Part shown: positions 1 to 12,010 of the stretch, piece by piece
Layout of the letters: every line of letters begins with the position of its first letter
Numbering within the stretch: position 1 is the stretch's first letter
Assembly (NCBI GenBank): GCA_907163345.1
Contig: CAJQUN010000420.1
Span: 420,977 to 484,976, forward strand
Reading direction: 5' to 3'
DNA: 64,000 bases
Source of the DNA: Haberlea rhodopensis
Taxonomy: Eukaryota > Streptophyta > Magnoliopsida > Lamiales > Gesneriaceae
Translations under genes and position numbers: made by a program
Notes under the pieces: model-generated
What the model was told of the DNA's origin: nothing
What the model saw: the letters and a program-made list of their open reading frames with translations, nothing else
The model's database searches: none

Positions 1-203
1 TGAGCAACCACTGCTCTGATACCACTAATGTAAGGACCCCAAGCCCTTAAAACCTTGATTAGTGTATTAACCACTATGTGTGGTACATGCTTTCTATAAA
101 ATGTCAATCGGGAAGCTCTGATGATACTTAATCATTGCCTGTCAATAAAAGACTCATATGTTTGCCCTTTACCAACCCCTTGGTGCCACTTTTCACATTG
201 TAA
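1..203 (-). mobile_element. Family A: primer site and first 175 bp of an LTR (partial duplicate)
   Basis: Positions 13-24 are the complement of TGGTATCAGAGC, the plant initiator tRNA-Met primer-binding site. From 29 the sequence is the end of a minus-strand family A LTR. Positions 29-203 match 1965-2139 without an indel, and the primer-site flank differs by about one indel. At 203/204 the match stops abruptly and an inverted LTR segment begins, so this is a rearranged partial copy, not a full LTR. Confidence 0.85.
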
Positions 204-472
204 GGTTGTGGTGATTCTTGTTATGGATTGATAAATTCATGTTGTAGATGCATTATGATGCTTATTGGGTTTCGAATTTTAGGGATTTGGATTTCAAATT
301 TGGGGGTTTGGCATGTAGGATGATTATTCATGCTATGGATTGATTAATTCACATTTTAGATGAATTATGGAATTATTGGGTTCGAAATTGTGAGATTAAG
401 GTTCGATTTTTGTAGGGCATTCTTGAACAAATTTCGATTGTCTCATTTATTTCCTTCCCTGCATGTACCCTG
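204..472 (+). repeat. 269-bp inverted-repeat arm (family A LTR fragment, plus orientation)
   Basis: This segment reads as the exact-length reverse complement of 3534-3802; I saw no mismatch by eye. It comes from the transcribed part of the family A LTR and lies opposite in orientation to the LTR pieces around it. Both ends are sharp: at 204 it leaves the LTR start and at 472 it passes into family A interior repeats. It shows an inversion or fold-back rearrangement, or a chimeric read join. Confidence 0.85.
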
Positions 473-496
473 AGCATGAATCATCGTCCACAAAGT

Positions 497-830
497 AGCG
501 GAAAGAGGCATCGCTATCAATACACCTGGCGGAATGAACCATCGCCAATCAATATAGCGGAATGAACCATCGCTATAAATACACCTGGCGGAATGAACCA
601 TCGCCAATCAATATAGCGGAATGAACCGTCGCTATAAATACACCTGGCGGAATGAACCATCGCCAATAGATATAGCGGAAAGAACCATCGCTATAAATAC
701 GCCTGGCGGAATGAACCATCGCCAATAAATATAGCGGAATGAACCGTCGCTATAAATACGCCTGGCGGAATGAACCATCGCCAATAAATATAGCGGAATG
801 AACCATCGCTATAAACCGTGTCCTCATAGA
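497..830 (-). repeat. About 59-bp tandem repeat of alternating stem-loops
   Basis: About six copies of a unit of roughly 59 bp, each holding two 19-base modules. One module starts AGCG and ends CGCT (for example 497-515); the other starts GGCG and ends CGCC (for example 528-546). The termini of each module are complementary, so each can fold into a small hairpin. Linkers are A/T-rich and about 10 bases. The same alternating modules occur on the plus strand at 56133-56560. Confidence 0.85.
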
Positions 831-899
831 GAAATGAATATAAATCGACACAGCGGGACACATCACCGCTATCATCCGTGTCATCACAAAGGAATGAAT

Positions 900-1140
900 C
901 ATCATCCTAACAAGCGGCATCTCATCCTCGCTTCTTCATACAAGCGGTATCTCATCCTCGCTTCGTATGGCATACCCCGCCTCCATGTGCAAGCGAGCAT
1001 CCCCGCCCGCTCCACATTTTTAGCGGTACAAGCATAAGCTTCTTCATACAAGCGGTATATCATCCTCGCTTCGTATGGAATACCCCGCCTCCATGTGCAA
1101 GCGAGCATTCCCGCCCGCTCCACATTTTTAGCGGTCAAGC
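900..1140 (-). repeat. Tandem repeat with AAGCG/CGCTT modules
   Basis: Two near-identical units of roughly 110 bp follow a half unit. Each carries AAGCG...CGCTT hairpin termini plus GC-rich pieces (CCCCGCC, CCCGCCCGC). Open frames over this stretch exist on both strands and simply follow the repeat, so I do not call them genes. Confidence 0.7.
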
Positions 1141-1948
1141 ATAAGTATAAAAATTCTCACTGTCATAAGCAGGACTCCTGGAATGTATAATCATCATTCC
1201 TTTTTATACTCCATATTTCCTGTAACCTGCAACCATCAGGGTTAACAACAATAGCCATATACGCTATGCATCCACATTCAATTCATAATAAAAACACATT
1301 ATGAGAATGTATGGTTTCACAAATAAATGTCATGATATCCTTCTTTAAATCCTTATTTCATCCTGAGCCCTTATCATTAGTACATTTTAATGCTTCTTGC
1401 TACTCCAGGAAAGCGGAATTCTTCCTCGCTTCCACTGGACTTTAGCGTTGCTACTCCATGTAAGCGGAACTCTTCATCACTTCCAATGGACTTTAGCGTT
1501 GCTACTCCATATAAGCGGGACTCTTCATCGCTTCATATGGACTTTAGCATAAGCCATTAAAATCCTTACTAAGATAACTTTGACTCAAGACATGCATATG
1601 CAAAAACAATGCACAATAACATATATCATAACCTCAATGCACCACTTTGCATTCATCATGTGTCAACAAGACAACGTAAAATACATGTTACCTCGGAAAT
1701 ATCCCTTTATCTGATTTTCTTAAAACCAGCTTCCTTGGCACATAACACACGGAGTGCCAGACATCCCCATAAATGTCATCCTATCGTGTTCCACACGATT
1801 CCTGCAACCACAATGGTTAGCAATACCACTTTTCATATCATAAGAGCACATAAACAATGTGTTATGTCATACAACATTAATGCCATCATGCATAAATATG
1901 TGCTATCAATAACTTCCTAGGCCCTTAACAGCCCCAATGAGCAACCTG
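1141..1948 (-). mobile_element. Family A leader next to the primer site, with AAGCG/CGCTT modules
   Basis: About 1400-1555 holds three modules of the form AAGCG (9-11 bases) CGCTT; the middle one has lost the match. From about 1560 to 1948 the sequence is the conserved leader beside the primer site, shared with 55258-55500 and with family B at 9400-9627. The shared sequence, kept while coding capacity is absent, suggests a cis function such as packaging or priming, which is inference. Confidence 0.65.
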
Positions 1949-1960
1949 GCTCTGATACCA
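1949..1960 (-). other. Primer-binding site, initiator tRNA-Met type
   Basis: Complement of TGGTATCAGAGC, four bases (CTAA) from the LTR end. This 12-mer is the standard plant initiator tRNA-Met primer site for minus-strand DNA synthesis. Confidence 0.9.
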
Positions 1961-2993
1961 CTAATGTAAGGACCCCAAGCCCTTAAAACCTTGATTAGTG
2001 TATTAACCACTATGTGTGGTACATGCTTTCTATAAAATGTCAATCGGGAAGCTCTGATGATACTTAATCATTGCCTGTCAATAAAAGACTCATATGTTTG
2101 CCCTTTACCAACCCCTTGGTGCCACTTTTCACATTGTAAACTTTTACAAAAATTTGGGCAGAGTCTCCCCATAAATAGAGCTATCCCAAAACAGAGTACA
2201 ACACATAACAAAATTCCCGGCCAGGGAACACATAATACTCAACAGAAAGCAGTAATACAAGTAGATTCCCAGCCAGGGAAGACACCACACATATGTCAAC
2301 AAAAGTGGGTTCCAACACCCACATAATACACCAATGACTCTCATATCATTCTAGCAATTCAACCTAATTGCATGCAACCTTAAATGAAAGAGAGAAAGGC
2401 TCATGCCTTTATATACAATCCATATACAAGTATAGTCGTGCTCACATGCGAGCATCATGAATATGAATATGTATAAATCCTCAGGTGTATATATAGGTAC
2501 TCTATACGATACCGTGCTCCATCAAGCCCTGGTACCACGATCCTGGGAGTACCTCAAATCAACAGCTCGAGCTCAGCTCCATAGCCATCGATGTACCTGT
2601 CCACCTGTCCCAACAGAGACAGCCCCCAACGGGGTGAGCATACCAATACACAAAATCCCATAATCAAAATAATGAAATTCATAATTTACAACAAAGGTAA
2701 ATGCTAATGAATTTAAATGATACTCCCTGGATGGCAACATCCTCATCCGGGATTCCGTGTACTGTCCCTGTTCTCACAACATCAAACTCATCAAATCTCA
2801 TAAATCAGTAAATCAACACATTGATTTACACATCGCATGCCTGATCCTCGAATATCAACATATAGTGATTACAAATTCATTAAACATGCAATTACAGATA
2901 TCACAATATCTAATACTGATTTCACAACCTTGCTATCAATCACAGATAGCTCAAATGCCTTAGCATTTATTTTACCATTCCTTCATTATACTT

Positions 2994-3146
2994 AGACATC
3001 TCAAGTGTCTTATAATGAATACATGAGTCTACAAACCTAGACATCTCAAATGTCTCATAATGAATACATGATTCTACGAACCTAGACATCTCAAATGTCT
3101 TACGAAGAATGCATGATTCTACAAACCTAGACATCTCAAATGTCTC
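2994..3146 (-). repeat. 45-bp tandem repeat, four copies, each with an AGACAT/ATGTCT hairpin
   Basis: AGACAT starts at 2994, 3039, 3084 and 3129, each followed by CTCAA and then ATGTCT (GTGTCT in the first, which leaves one wobble pair). Each unit can form a 6-bp stem with a 5-base loop. The plus-strand LTR at 54063-54177 has the same element in fewer copies. Confidence 0.85.
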
Positions 3147-3342
3147 ATAATATAGTCATATAAACCCAGTACCCCATATATCATACAAGAGTCATCCTAC
3201 TCTAGTGTCACGCACGCTACAAGCGGCGATATCAAGATTTGGGTCATTCCTTGGCTATATCAACATATATGTATAACCATACGCAAAACATTCAATGCAA
3301 TCAAAAACACCTTATGCATTTCACATATATATAGTAATGCTC

Positions 3343-3357
3343 GTACGTCGCACGTAC
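3343..3357 (-). promoter_or_regulatory. GTACGT-CGC-ACGTAC inverted repeat in LTR
   Basis: Perfect 6-bp inverted repeat with a 3-base spacer, located between the leader and the hairpin repeats of the LTR. The same element is at the equivalent place in LTRs of families A, B, C and the Tekay-type LTRs. Each half holds ACGT, the core bound by plant bZIP factors; binding here is not shown. Confidence 0.6.
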
Positions 3358-3533
3358 CTTAAATCTCCGAAGTCCGAGCCAAGCCTTGCTCGAGTTCCAT
3401 GCCCCGAGGAATGATGTGCTAACACGATAAACAATTCACCATTATTTACGAACATGTAACCTATGCTCAAGCACACCCATATCCCTCACAACATTGTCAA
3501 TACACGACAATTATCCTCTTAAAAGACCCGGGG

Positions 3534-3802
3534 CAGGGTACATGCAGGGAAGGAAATAAATGAGACAATCGAAATTTGTTCAAGAATGCCCTACAAAAAT
3601 CGAACCTTAATCTCACAATTTCGAACCCAATAATTCCATAATTCATCTAAAATGTGAATTAATCAATCCATAGCATGAATAATCATCCTACATGCCAAAC
3701 CCCCAAATTTGAAATCCAAATCCCTAAAATTCGAAACCCAATAAGCATCATAATGCATCTACAACATGAATTTATCAATCCATAACAAGAATCACCACAA
3801 CC
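3534..3802 (-). repeat. 269-bp inverted-repeat arm (partner of 204-472)
   Basis: This is the original copy, lying in its proper place in the minus-strand family A LTR. Its reverse complement at 204-472 has the same length. The arms are separated by about 3.06 kb. Confidence 0.85.
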
Positions 3803-3987
3803 CTTCCAAAACCCCCAAATTCGAACCCACTTCATGCATACAACCAAAATCGAACCCAAGCCAACGAAAATCGAAATCATTCGAGCCAATAAATCACAAT
3901 TTGGCAGGGAATCACATCACAAGCATGGAAAAAGGGGTTAGGAAGGTTACCCAAACGAAATCGGAAGAAAAATCGACCAAAATCGAT

Positions 3988-3995
3988 AAACCCTA
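3988..3995 (+). promoter_or_regulatory. Telo-box-like AAACCCTA in family A leader
   Basis: AAACCCTA, the telo-box typical of plant 5' leaders, lies between the GC-rich leader block and the T-rich sequence of the LTR (reads TAGGGTTT in the direction of transcription). In the two plus-strand copies it has lost bases (53251-53257 and near 59622). Confidence 0.4.
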
Positions 3996-4589
3996 GAATT
4001 TGGGGATCGCCGCTTATCTGCAAAATTCGACTTCCACACGCGATGAAACTTCGAATTGATGGAGGGGAAAGAAGCGCCTCGTCGAGACGAAGACGGCGGT
4101 AGGTCGCACGCCCCGAACGGCGGCCGGACGGCGGCGGGCGGAGCGCTTGAAGCCGCGGGGGCAGGGGCTGACGGGAGTGGCGCGCGGGGGGGGGGAAGAG
4201 AAGAATAAAGGGGCTGAAATGAATTTTTTTGTAAAATTTTGGGTTTAAATGGTATTTATAGCAAAAATACCCCGAAAAATTAATAGCCCCACAAATACAT
4301 CATGATTCCTTAAAAATCATCTGTTTTCAAAAACTCTCTCTCTAACTCCAAAATCCCCTACCGGTGCTCACCCAGCACCCGAGATCCCGAGACACATCAA
4401 AAACCCAACTCTTAGGTTTTACACCGCAATGTGAATACAATCTCAACCTCTGGATCCAACGATCCCAACTGCCCAAATAAACGAGCCCAGAAGGCCCAAC
4501 ACCTCGATTAAATCCCAAATCGCCACGTAAAACCACTTTAGGGATTATTAATACTACGGGATTAACACCTATAATCCCTGGTCATCACA

Positions 4590-6455
4590 ATGAACATCCA
4601 TCAAATAGATCTTACTTTCATTTCTATATCACAAATCAATAACTCAATATTATGAATCAAATCGTAATCAATACTTTGGATGCACACATCCTCACATGAA
4701 TCATGATATTACATTGGTAATGCAAAACCCCATCATCTCCCACCATCCGCTACATCACACACATGATGCGGGATACACACACCCATACGTGCAAGATCAC
4801 GCCCAACCCACATAGCAGTTCACTAAACACGCAAGTTCAACAGAGGGAAAGAAAGCGCAAGGTGTATGTATAATAATATACAACTAGTGTCTAACTAAAA
4901 CAATTCAATTAAGCTTATTAACATGTTCCACAATTATTCAAATCCACACCGAGGTGATTCAAACCAAGACACGAAAGAAGGGATCCATGAAGATACAAGA
5001 TTCTACCCTTTTAAATCAATTCCCTTAATCCCTACATAAGGTCATTTATTGATTAAATTCAACTTTAACAATTTAAATATGTATTGAATTTCAATCTAAA
5101 CTCATAATGCCCATTCAAGCATACACATCACCACAATCTTGTTCCATGTCATAACTTACACTACCATGCATCTAACCCATTTATTCCCACATTTAGTATA
5201 GCTTTTGGTTACACTTGAACTCCACTTAAACATTATATCAAACACTTTATGAGCATTATTTTCAAGTTGAAGTTGGCTTTTATAATCCACCAAGACAGCC
5301 CTAAAATCGAGTCATAGACACCCTCCACGACTAAAATATATAGTATCAAGTTTAACATCAATAAAATCACATTTTTATCAATTTCAACATCTATGATAAG
5401 ATTAGAACAAGTATTCAAATTCTCATCTAATATCTTCATAACAAAGGTAATTAATCAAGACGTAATGATTTCCGGCAGCACTAAAATCTTTAACGCACAC
5501 CCACTAACATGTGCTGGGACACCTTCACATATGAGCATACAACACTAACTCATACCAACACAAGCTGGAAAGTTCATATATATATATATGTGTATATATA
5601 TAATATACACACTAATATACACTGAAATGCTCACAAATACATGTAATCAGCACACAAATACACACACTCATACACGCACAGCACACACTCACGCACACAC
5701 ACGCACACACTCAAACACACAATAGCAAACCCTTCGAAAAATGCCAGCAAAATCGAACCAAAGTTCATCAAAAATTCGAGGGATTTCAGGTGAATAACGA
5801 CTGAGGGACGGCGAGGATTACCCACAAAAAAATCGGAAGAAAATCGTCCCAAAATCGGACGAATTCGGAAATCCGAATCGCGGCGCTTCCTGGCAAGATC
5901 CGAACGAAATCCTCGACGAAACTTCGTGATATTGGTATGGAAAGAAGCGCCTGGGAGATACGAAGGCGGTGGCGGTTCGGACGCGCCGGAAGGAGCTCGG
6001 ACGGCGGCGGGCGCGGCGGTTTAGTGGCGAGGGGTCTGAATGTGCGCGATTGCAGAGAAGAAAAGAGGGGGTTCGGGTTTTGTGCGTGATTTTACACCTT
6101 TTACTGTGTGTCCGAAAAAAAATGCCCAACATAACATATTTAATTTTTTTTTGTACCCTGACCCGGTTTTGTACATCGAAGTGTCACCGGTGCACTGATA
6201 TATTATTTTCAGACAACGATTGGGATTTATACACACCCCAAAAACCCAAAACTTAAATTCTTCATTTTAATTAATTTATCTCTAAAATATTATCGGAGTA
6301 TATTTTACAATCTCAAAATATTTTAGGATCCGATTAATTTGCCAGTTGACCTTCACTTGGTCAATTCCACTTCTAATTAATTCTAAAATTAATTATCAAT
6401 AAAATCCAAATCATATTTAGTCCAACAAATGATTAATAAAAATCTGGACATCACA
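4590..6455 (-). mobile_element. Family B 3' LTR, truncated by the family A insertion
   Basis: These 1866 bp align with 10881-12745 of the intact family B LTR with roughly fifteen differences seen by eye, so the two LTRs are young relative to each other. It ends ACATCACA at 6455 and is followed by the complement of a polypurine tract, which identifies it as the 3' LTR of a minus-strand element. The missing part (equivalent to 9644-10880) should lie left of the window beyond the family A insertion. A GC-rich leader block lies at about 5940-6060. Confidence 0.88.
5577..5725. repeat. TA-rich and CA-rich microsatellites
   Basis: An (AT)n run near 5580-5605 is followed by ACACAC-rich sequence to about 5725. 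The same pair of simple repeats occurs in the other family B LTR at 11866-12010 with slightly different lengths. Confidence 0.85.
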
Positions 6456-6490
6456 ATTCTCCCCAACATATAAAATTTCGTCCTCGAAAT
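6456..6490 (-). other. Polypurine tract and conserved pre-LTR motif, family B
   Basis: On the minus strand this reads a motif containing TTCGAGGACGAAATTT, a short spacer and then TGTTGGGGAGAAT directly before the LTR start TGTGATG. The same motif precedes the 3' LTRs of families A (about 58999-59031) and C (about 62560-62590) and, degenerate, the Tekay-type LTR at 33393-35235. The purine run is the expected primer for plus-strand DNA synthesis. Confidence 0.8.
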
Positions 6491-8424
6491 TCCAACGCAT
6501 GCTTACCATAAAAGCCAACTGTAAAATTTACGTACTGTATATAGCTCAAGATAGAGACTTTACTATCCATAAGGCGACAGTCATCGGAATCATCATGGCT
6601 CACACATGTGCCCCATTGCACCAACGATCGCAAGAAGCGTTTAACCGTCAAGCTTCTTTGTCATATCTCACTACCTGTGTACTTTCATCGACACAACTCC
6701 ATTGCACAATCTTATTTCCCGTCATATACTTTTATCACAGTACCCATCATATAATCTCGTTAAATCATGCAATCCATGCTTTCATATATATTCAAGAATA
6801 TTTGACAATACATCAACATTTATCTAATTAACTTCATACCTGTGTCGTTGCAAATGTATGCAACTTATCCCCACATCATCACTATCATCCGTATGAAGTA
6901 ACGGTACTCTTGAGCCTTTATGCATCAATCTTTCATATATCATCTCCTGGCTATTATCTGGTGCAAGATAATGACTAGAAAACCCATTAGTCATTCTCAC
7001 ATACGTATATACACATTATACACACCAATAGCCACAGACCATCAGTATCAATTCATGATAAATGGCTTAACACCAATATTTTCATGTCACGATTATACTC
7101 ATCTAACACAAGGCATCAACATCAATATCGAATAGTTCGTGACATACCTTTGTAGATGGATTCATCTACAATACACAATGGCACCATAATATCATGTTAA
7201 TCACAGCACTCACATACTCTTAAGTATCAACATTTCCATATTACTTCACCCAATTATTATCTGTCATAGGACAAGTACCAAAATAATCCCGTTAGTATTT
7301 CTCAAATACTAGTAACATAACACGTACCTTGTCATTTACGCATTTCGACATCCATAATGTTTCTGTCATCAAACACTAATTCCTGCATCATAAGTTTCTC
7401 GTAGTTCTATACACAACATGCTACTGCACACTATCACATAGGGTGATTGGAATTTAACATAAGAATCAGTTGCATGCTTTAATGACGCAATTTATATCAA
7501 TCTTTAATTCATCCTCGAAACATAATAATTCATTAACCATGAATATTCACAATGAACACATGTCCACACACGACATTCGTAGTAATCACGCGTCATCCCG
7601 TGACATACTCATGCCATCCCGTGACACCCTCATTAAACTCATGTCTATCTGATTGTATTCCATTCAACATAATAGGTGATTAATCAATTATTAATCCCAC
7701 CACATACAAAACTAGCATGCTTTCACAACAATAATTATTGTCACACAATGATTAACATCTATTTTCAATATCTCATCACTACACACCGTAGATATGAGAG
7801 TGCTATCACAGAGGTTACACCCCTTCTTGCCTTATTACCGCAATAAAACATGAATGACACATCCAGGTTCCACTTCAATTCTATTATCAACTTTTCTACA
7901 TGTACATGATTTCAGAATCAATATGAATCAATAAAATAACTCGAATCAACATATATCAATATGTTCAACCAACTGAAACGGTTTACCTCGATATTTTGTT
8001 CTCCTGGACCGATCCAATATCCTCTTGGGCCTGAATCACATATACCCAATGAGCAATAACATAACTGTACATAACACAACTTCTATTGCCATCTGCAATC
8101 AAAGATCATCAATAATCATTGCTAACACAATTGCGATACAACAGCATTCATCGTTAATTACAATAACGGTACTAAAAATATTCATTGCTAACACATAGCA
8201 ATGCATCAATCTTCATCGCCCTACGGCGGTACATAATGTTCATCGCCACTGGCATACATATAATATCCATAATCACAATGAATATACATTCTTAAAACAA
8301 CAAGACGTAATAACACTTACTGTACATAGTTGATCCACACTTGATCTTTTATACTGTCCCTGCTCTCAACATAAATATTCCACAAAATATGATTTCATAT
8401 CAATACACAAATTGATATACTCAC

Positions 8425-9190
8425 ATCAACAGAATAGCGGAATGAGACGTCGCAACATATATAATCGGCGGCAAGAACCATCGCCATGGAATCAGTGGAA
8501 TGCACCATCGATAAACACATGTCTGGCGGCATGAGCCATCGCCATTGACATAGCGGAAAGAGGCATCGCTATACATGTACCCGGCGGCATAAACCATCGC
8601 CAATCAATATAGCGGAATGAGACATCGCTATCAATATACCTGACGGCATGAACCATCGCCAACCAATATAGTGGAATGAGACATCGCTATCAATACACAT
8701 GGCGGCATGAACCATCGCCAACCAATATAGCGGAATGAAACATCGCTATCAATATCGATAATGTGGTTGTTCCGGCCTTGTTATAGCAGCGGAATTTTAG
8801 GACCCCTCGCTTCGACATATAGCGGCATCATATGATATCCCTCGCTTCGACAATGACAGCGGCATGTTACCTCGCTTAGACATGACAGCGGCAAATATCA
8901 TACTACCATCGCTTCATATGACAGCGGCAAGTACCTCCCTCGCTCGAATATAACAACTACCTGAACTTCCACTAGCTCCATGTACCTGCATCCAGGTTAA
9001 TACAACAGTTCACAAATATAACGATCGATACCACGTTCCAGTTATAACCACAATATTCCACATTAATCACTAGAATTGTGACTGTTCCGGTCCCAATACA
9101 ACAGCGGAATTTTAGGACCCCTCGCTTCGACAATGACAGCGGCATGTTACCTCGCTTAGTCATGACAGCGGCAAGTACCTCCCTCACTCG
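8425..9190 (-). repeat. AGCG/CGCT and GGCG/CGCC stem-loop array, family B
   Basis: From 8430 to about 8760 modules with AGCG...CGCT and GGCG...CGCC ends alternate, as in family A, with A/T-rich linkers. From about 8785 to 8945 and again 9100-9190 the modules are AGCGG...CGCT with loops such as AATTTTAGGACCCCT. Several units have lost one pair, for example those beginning AGTGG. Confidence 0.8.
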
Positions 9191-9627
9191 GAGATAGAGG
9201 CTACCGGAACACTCATCAATTCTACCACAATAATCAAGCACAACAGTTGATTCCATTATCACAATATATATCACTATCATTTCACATATACCATCACATG
9301 TAAGGGTTCACTATCCACGATATACATAATCAAAGGTGTAACACGTTTTACCGTCCGAAGCCCGTACGTCTCACATTTCCATTTCCTGATTTTCCTACAA
9401 AATCAGATTCCTTAGCACATAACATATGGAGTGCCAGACATTACCGTTAATGCCATCCCATCGCATTCTACACGATTCCTGCAACCACAATGATTAGCAA
9501 CACCACTTTTCATATCATAAAAACACATAAACAACTAGTTGTGTCATACAACATTAATGCCATCATGCATAAATATGTGCTATCAATAACTTCCTAGGCC
9601 CTTAACAGCCCCAAAGAGCTAACCACT

Positions 9628-9639
9628 GCTCTGATACCA
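9628..9639 (-). other. Primer-binding site, initiator tRNA-Met type, family B
   Basis: Complement of TGGTATCAGAGC, four bases before the LTR boundary at 9644. Confidence 0.9.
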
Positions 9640-10766
9640 CTAATGTAAGGCCCCAACACTTAAACTCGTCATTAGTTCATTTATGACGTCGTATGTGTAT
9701 AAATTTTTCATTTTCTTTTCATTCTTTAAAACGAATCATTACTTGTTTCCCATAATCCCAAGACACAAACAAATGCTCAACATTATATGTTCATCTCTAC
9801 CAACAAATATACTCAGGGGTTTCACCCAATACCATCCCCATTATACCACTTTTGCATTGTGGGTTTTTATAAAAATTTGGGCAGAGTCTCCCCACAAACT
9901 GAGCTATCCAGAAATAAAAACTCATCACATAATATAATTCCCGACCAGGGACAACACAATATTAAACAGAATATAGAAACACAAGTAAATTCCCGGCCAG
10001 GGAAGACACCACACTAATAAGACAACAAAAGTGGGTTTCAACACCCTTATACAGTCCATATACACATACAAGTGCTCACAGAAGAGCAACGAATAACGGA
10101 TATTCATCCAGATGCATAATTAGTATAAATACCGACCGCTCAACCTCGTATATCGGCTCAATCTCATACTATGCTTCTGGAAGCATCATCCAACAAGGTT
10201 CGAGCCTAGCACTCCAAAGCAGCATCGTACCTGTTGTACCTGTTTCAACAGAAACAGCCCCCACACAGGGTGAGCACACTCCCACTCAATATTCAATCAC
10301 AAATCAACATACAAAATCATAATGCAATAATTTAAATTATTCAAAACTCATAAAGTATACTCACTGTACAATTCCGAATTTGTATGGCTTCCACACACTG
10401 TTCCTGTTTCAAACTCACGCACTTCATAATGTCAAATTTAGTATTGTCACTGAAAATGTAATACTCAACAACACTTATGAATTCAATACAATGACAATAT
10501 ATTATTTATGCTCAAACATAAATAGTTCAACATCAATGTGAACCTGGTTATCCCAATGTAACCCTGGTTATCCCGCCACCTCATTCTCGATACTTTCTCA
10601 TATCGCTCATGCCCACGACATCACTACTCAACAAGTAAAATTGGACCACGTACCACTACGTGTCCCCCATAACTCGTATATGATATTAAAGTCAAACACT
10701 TACCTGAATCATCATATTCAAATTTGCATGTATACATGAATGTATAGATACTAGATATACCTGCTC

Positions 10767-10782
10767 GTACGTCACCACGTAC
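10767..10782 (-). promoter_or_regulatory. GTACGT-CACC-ACGTAC inverted repeat, family B LTR
   Basis: Perfect 6-bp inverted repeat with a 4-base spacer, at the position equivalent to 3343-3357 in family A. The spacer differs in length and sequence while the arms are identical. Confidence 0.6.
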
Positions 10783-11865
10783 CTTATAGTAGACAACATG
10801 AACAAGCTCTCAGCAACGTCTGAAGTCTCATGTAGAGTCTATATCGAATATCAATTCAATATTAGCTCATAATCCGAGCAATGAACATCCATCAAATAGA
10901 TCTTACTTTCATTTCTATATCACAAATCAATAACTCAATATTATGAATCAAATCGTAATCAATACTTTGGATGCACACATCCTCACATGAATCATGATAT
11001 TACATTGGTAATGCAAAACCCCATCATCTCCCACCATCCGCTACATCACACACATGATGCGGGATACACACACCCATACGTGCAAGATCACGCCCAACCC
11101 ACATAGCAGTTCACTAAACACGCAAGTTCAACAGAGGGAAAGAAAGTGCAAGGTGTATGTATAATAATATACAACTAGTGTCTAACTAAAACAATTCAAT
11201 TAAGCTTATTAACATGTTCCACAATTATTCAAATCCACACCGAGGTGATTCAAACCAAGACACGAAAGAAGGGATCCATGAAGATACAAGATTCTACCCT
11301 TTTAAATCAATTCCCTTAATCCCTACATAAGGTCATTTATTGATTAAATTCAACTTTAACAATTTAAATATGTATTGAATTTCAATCTAAACTCATAATG
11401 CCCATTCAAGCATACACATCACCACAATCTTGTTCCATGTCATAACTTACACTACCATGCATCTAACCCATTTATTCCCACATTTAGTATAGCTTTTGGT
11501 TACACTTGAACTCCACTTAAACATTATATCAAACAATTTATGAGCATTATTTTCAAGTTGAAGTTGGCTTTTATAATCCACCAAGACAGCCCTAAAATCG
11601 AGTCATAGACACCCTCCACGACTAAAATATATAGTATCAAGTTTAACATCAATAAAATCACATTTTTATCAATTTCAACATCTATGATAAGATTAGAACA
11701 AGTATTCAAATTCTCATCTAATATCTTCATAACAAAGGTAATTAATCAAGACGTAACGATTTCCGGCAGCACTAAAATCTTTAACGCACACCCACTAACA
11801 TGTGCTGGGACACCTTCACATATGAGCATACAACACTAACTCATACCAACACAAGCTGGAAAGTT

Positions 11866-12010
11866 CATATATATATATATATGTGTATATATATAATATA
11901 CACACTAATATACACTGAAATGCTCACAAATACATGTAATCAGCACACAAATACACACACTCATACACGCACAGCACACACTCACGCACACACGCACACA
12001 CTCAAACACA
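11866..12010. repeat. TA-rich and CA-rich microsatellites, family B LTR
   Basis: Same simple repeats as at 5577-5725 with small length differences, as expected for slippage since the two LTRs were identical at insertion. Confidence 0.85.

Larger units (their letters stand above)
473..1964 (-). mobile_element. Family A interior, primer-site-proximal part, non-coding
   Basis: Read on the minus strand this is the region just inside the 5' LTR. It matches the plus-strand family A interior after 55242, including the block next to the primer site (about 1730-1948 against 55258-55500). It contains hairpin-forming tandem repeats at 497-1140 and 1400-1555 and no credible coding sequence. The 3' half of the interior and the polypurine tract are missing on the left, where the inverted LTR fragment is joined. 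Confidence 0.8.
1965..4589 (-). mobile_element. Family A LTR, minus strand, 2.6 kb
   Basis: It starts TGTAAGGACC and ends GTCATCACA on the plus strand, which are TG...CA termini. It matches the plus-strand family A LTRs at 52658-55241 and 59032-61610 along its length. Reading on the minus strand it contains a TATA box near 4250, a GC-rich leader at about 4060-4200, the GTACGT inverted repeat at 3343-3357 and a 45-bp hairpin repeat at 2994-3146. It is inserted in the family B LTR: the sequence resumes at 4590 exactly where the intact B LTR reads at 10881. Confidence 0.9.
6456..9643 (-). mobile_element. Family B interior, non-coding, hairpin-rich
   Basis: About 3.2 kb between the two B LTRs, with no gag-pol similarity in any frame. 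The left half (6500-8300) holds scattered strong inverted repeats, for example 6953-6972, 7150-7171 (9-bp stem) and 7293-7311 (8-bp stem, 3-base loop). The right half (8420-9200) holds the AGCG/GGCG stem-loop array. The last 300 bp before the primer site match the family A leader. Open frames of 60-110 codons here have no recognisable domain. Confidence 0.8.

Noticed and set aside
497..1140. Repeat array considered as a CRISPR array
   Set aside because: Repeats and linkers are both conserved, there are no unique spacers and no cas genes, and the context is a plant retrotransposon.
5233..5439. 68-codon minus-strand frame repeated almost unchanged at 11524-11730
   Set aside because: Both copies lie in the two LTRs of the same family B element, which were identical at insertion, so repetition is not evidence of selection. 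No domain, and A/T-rich hydrophobic composition.
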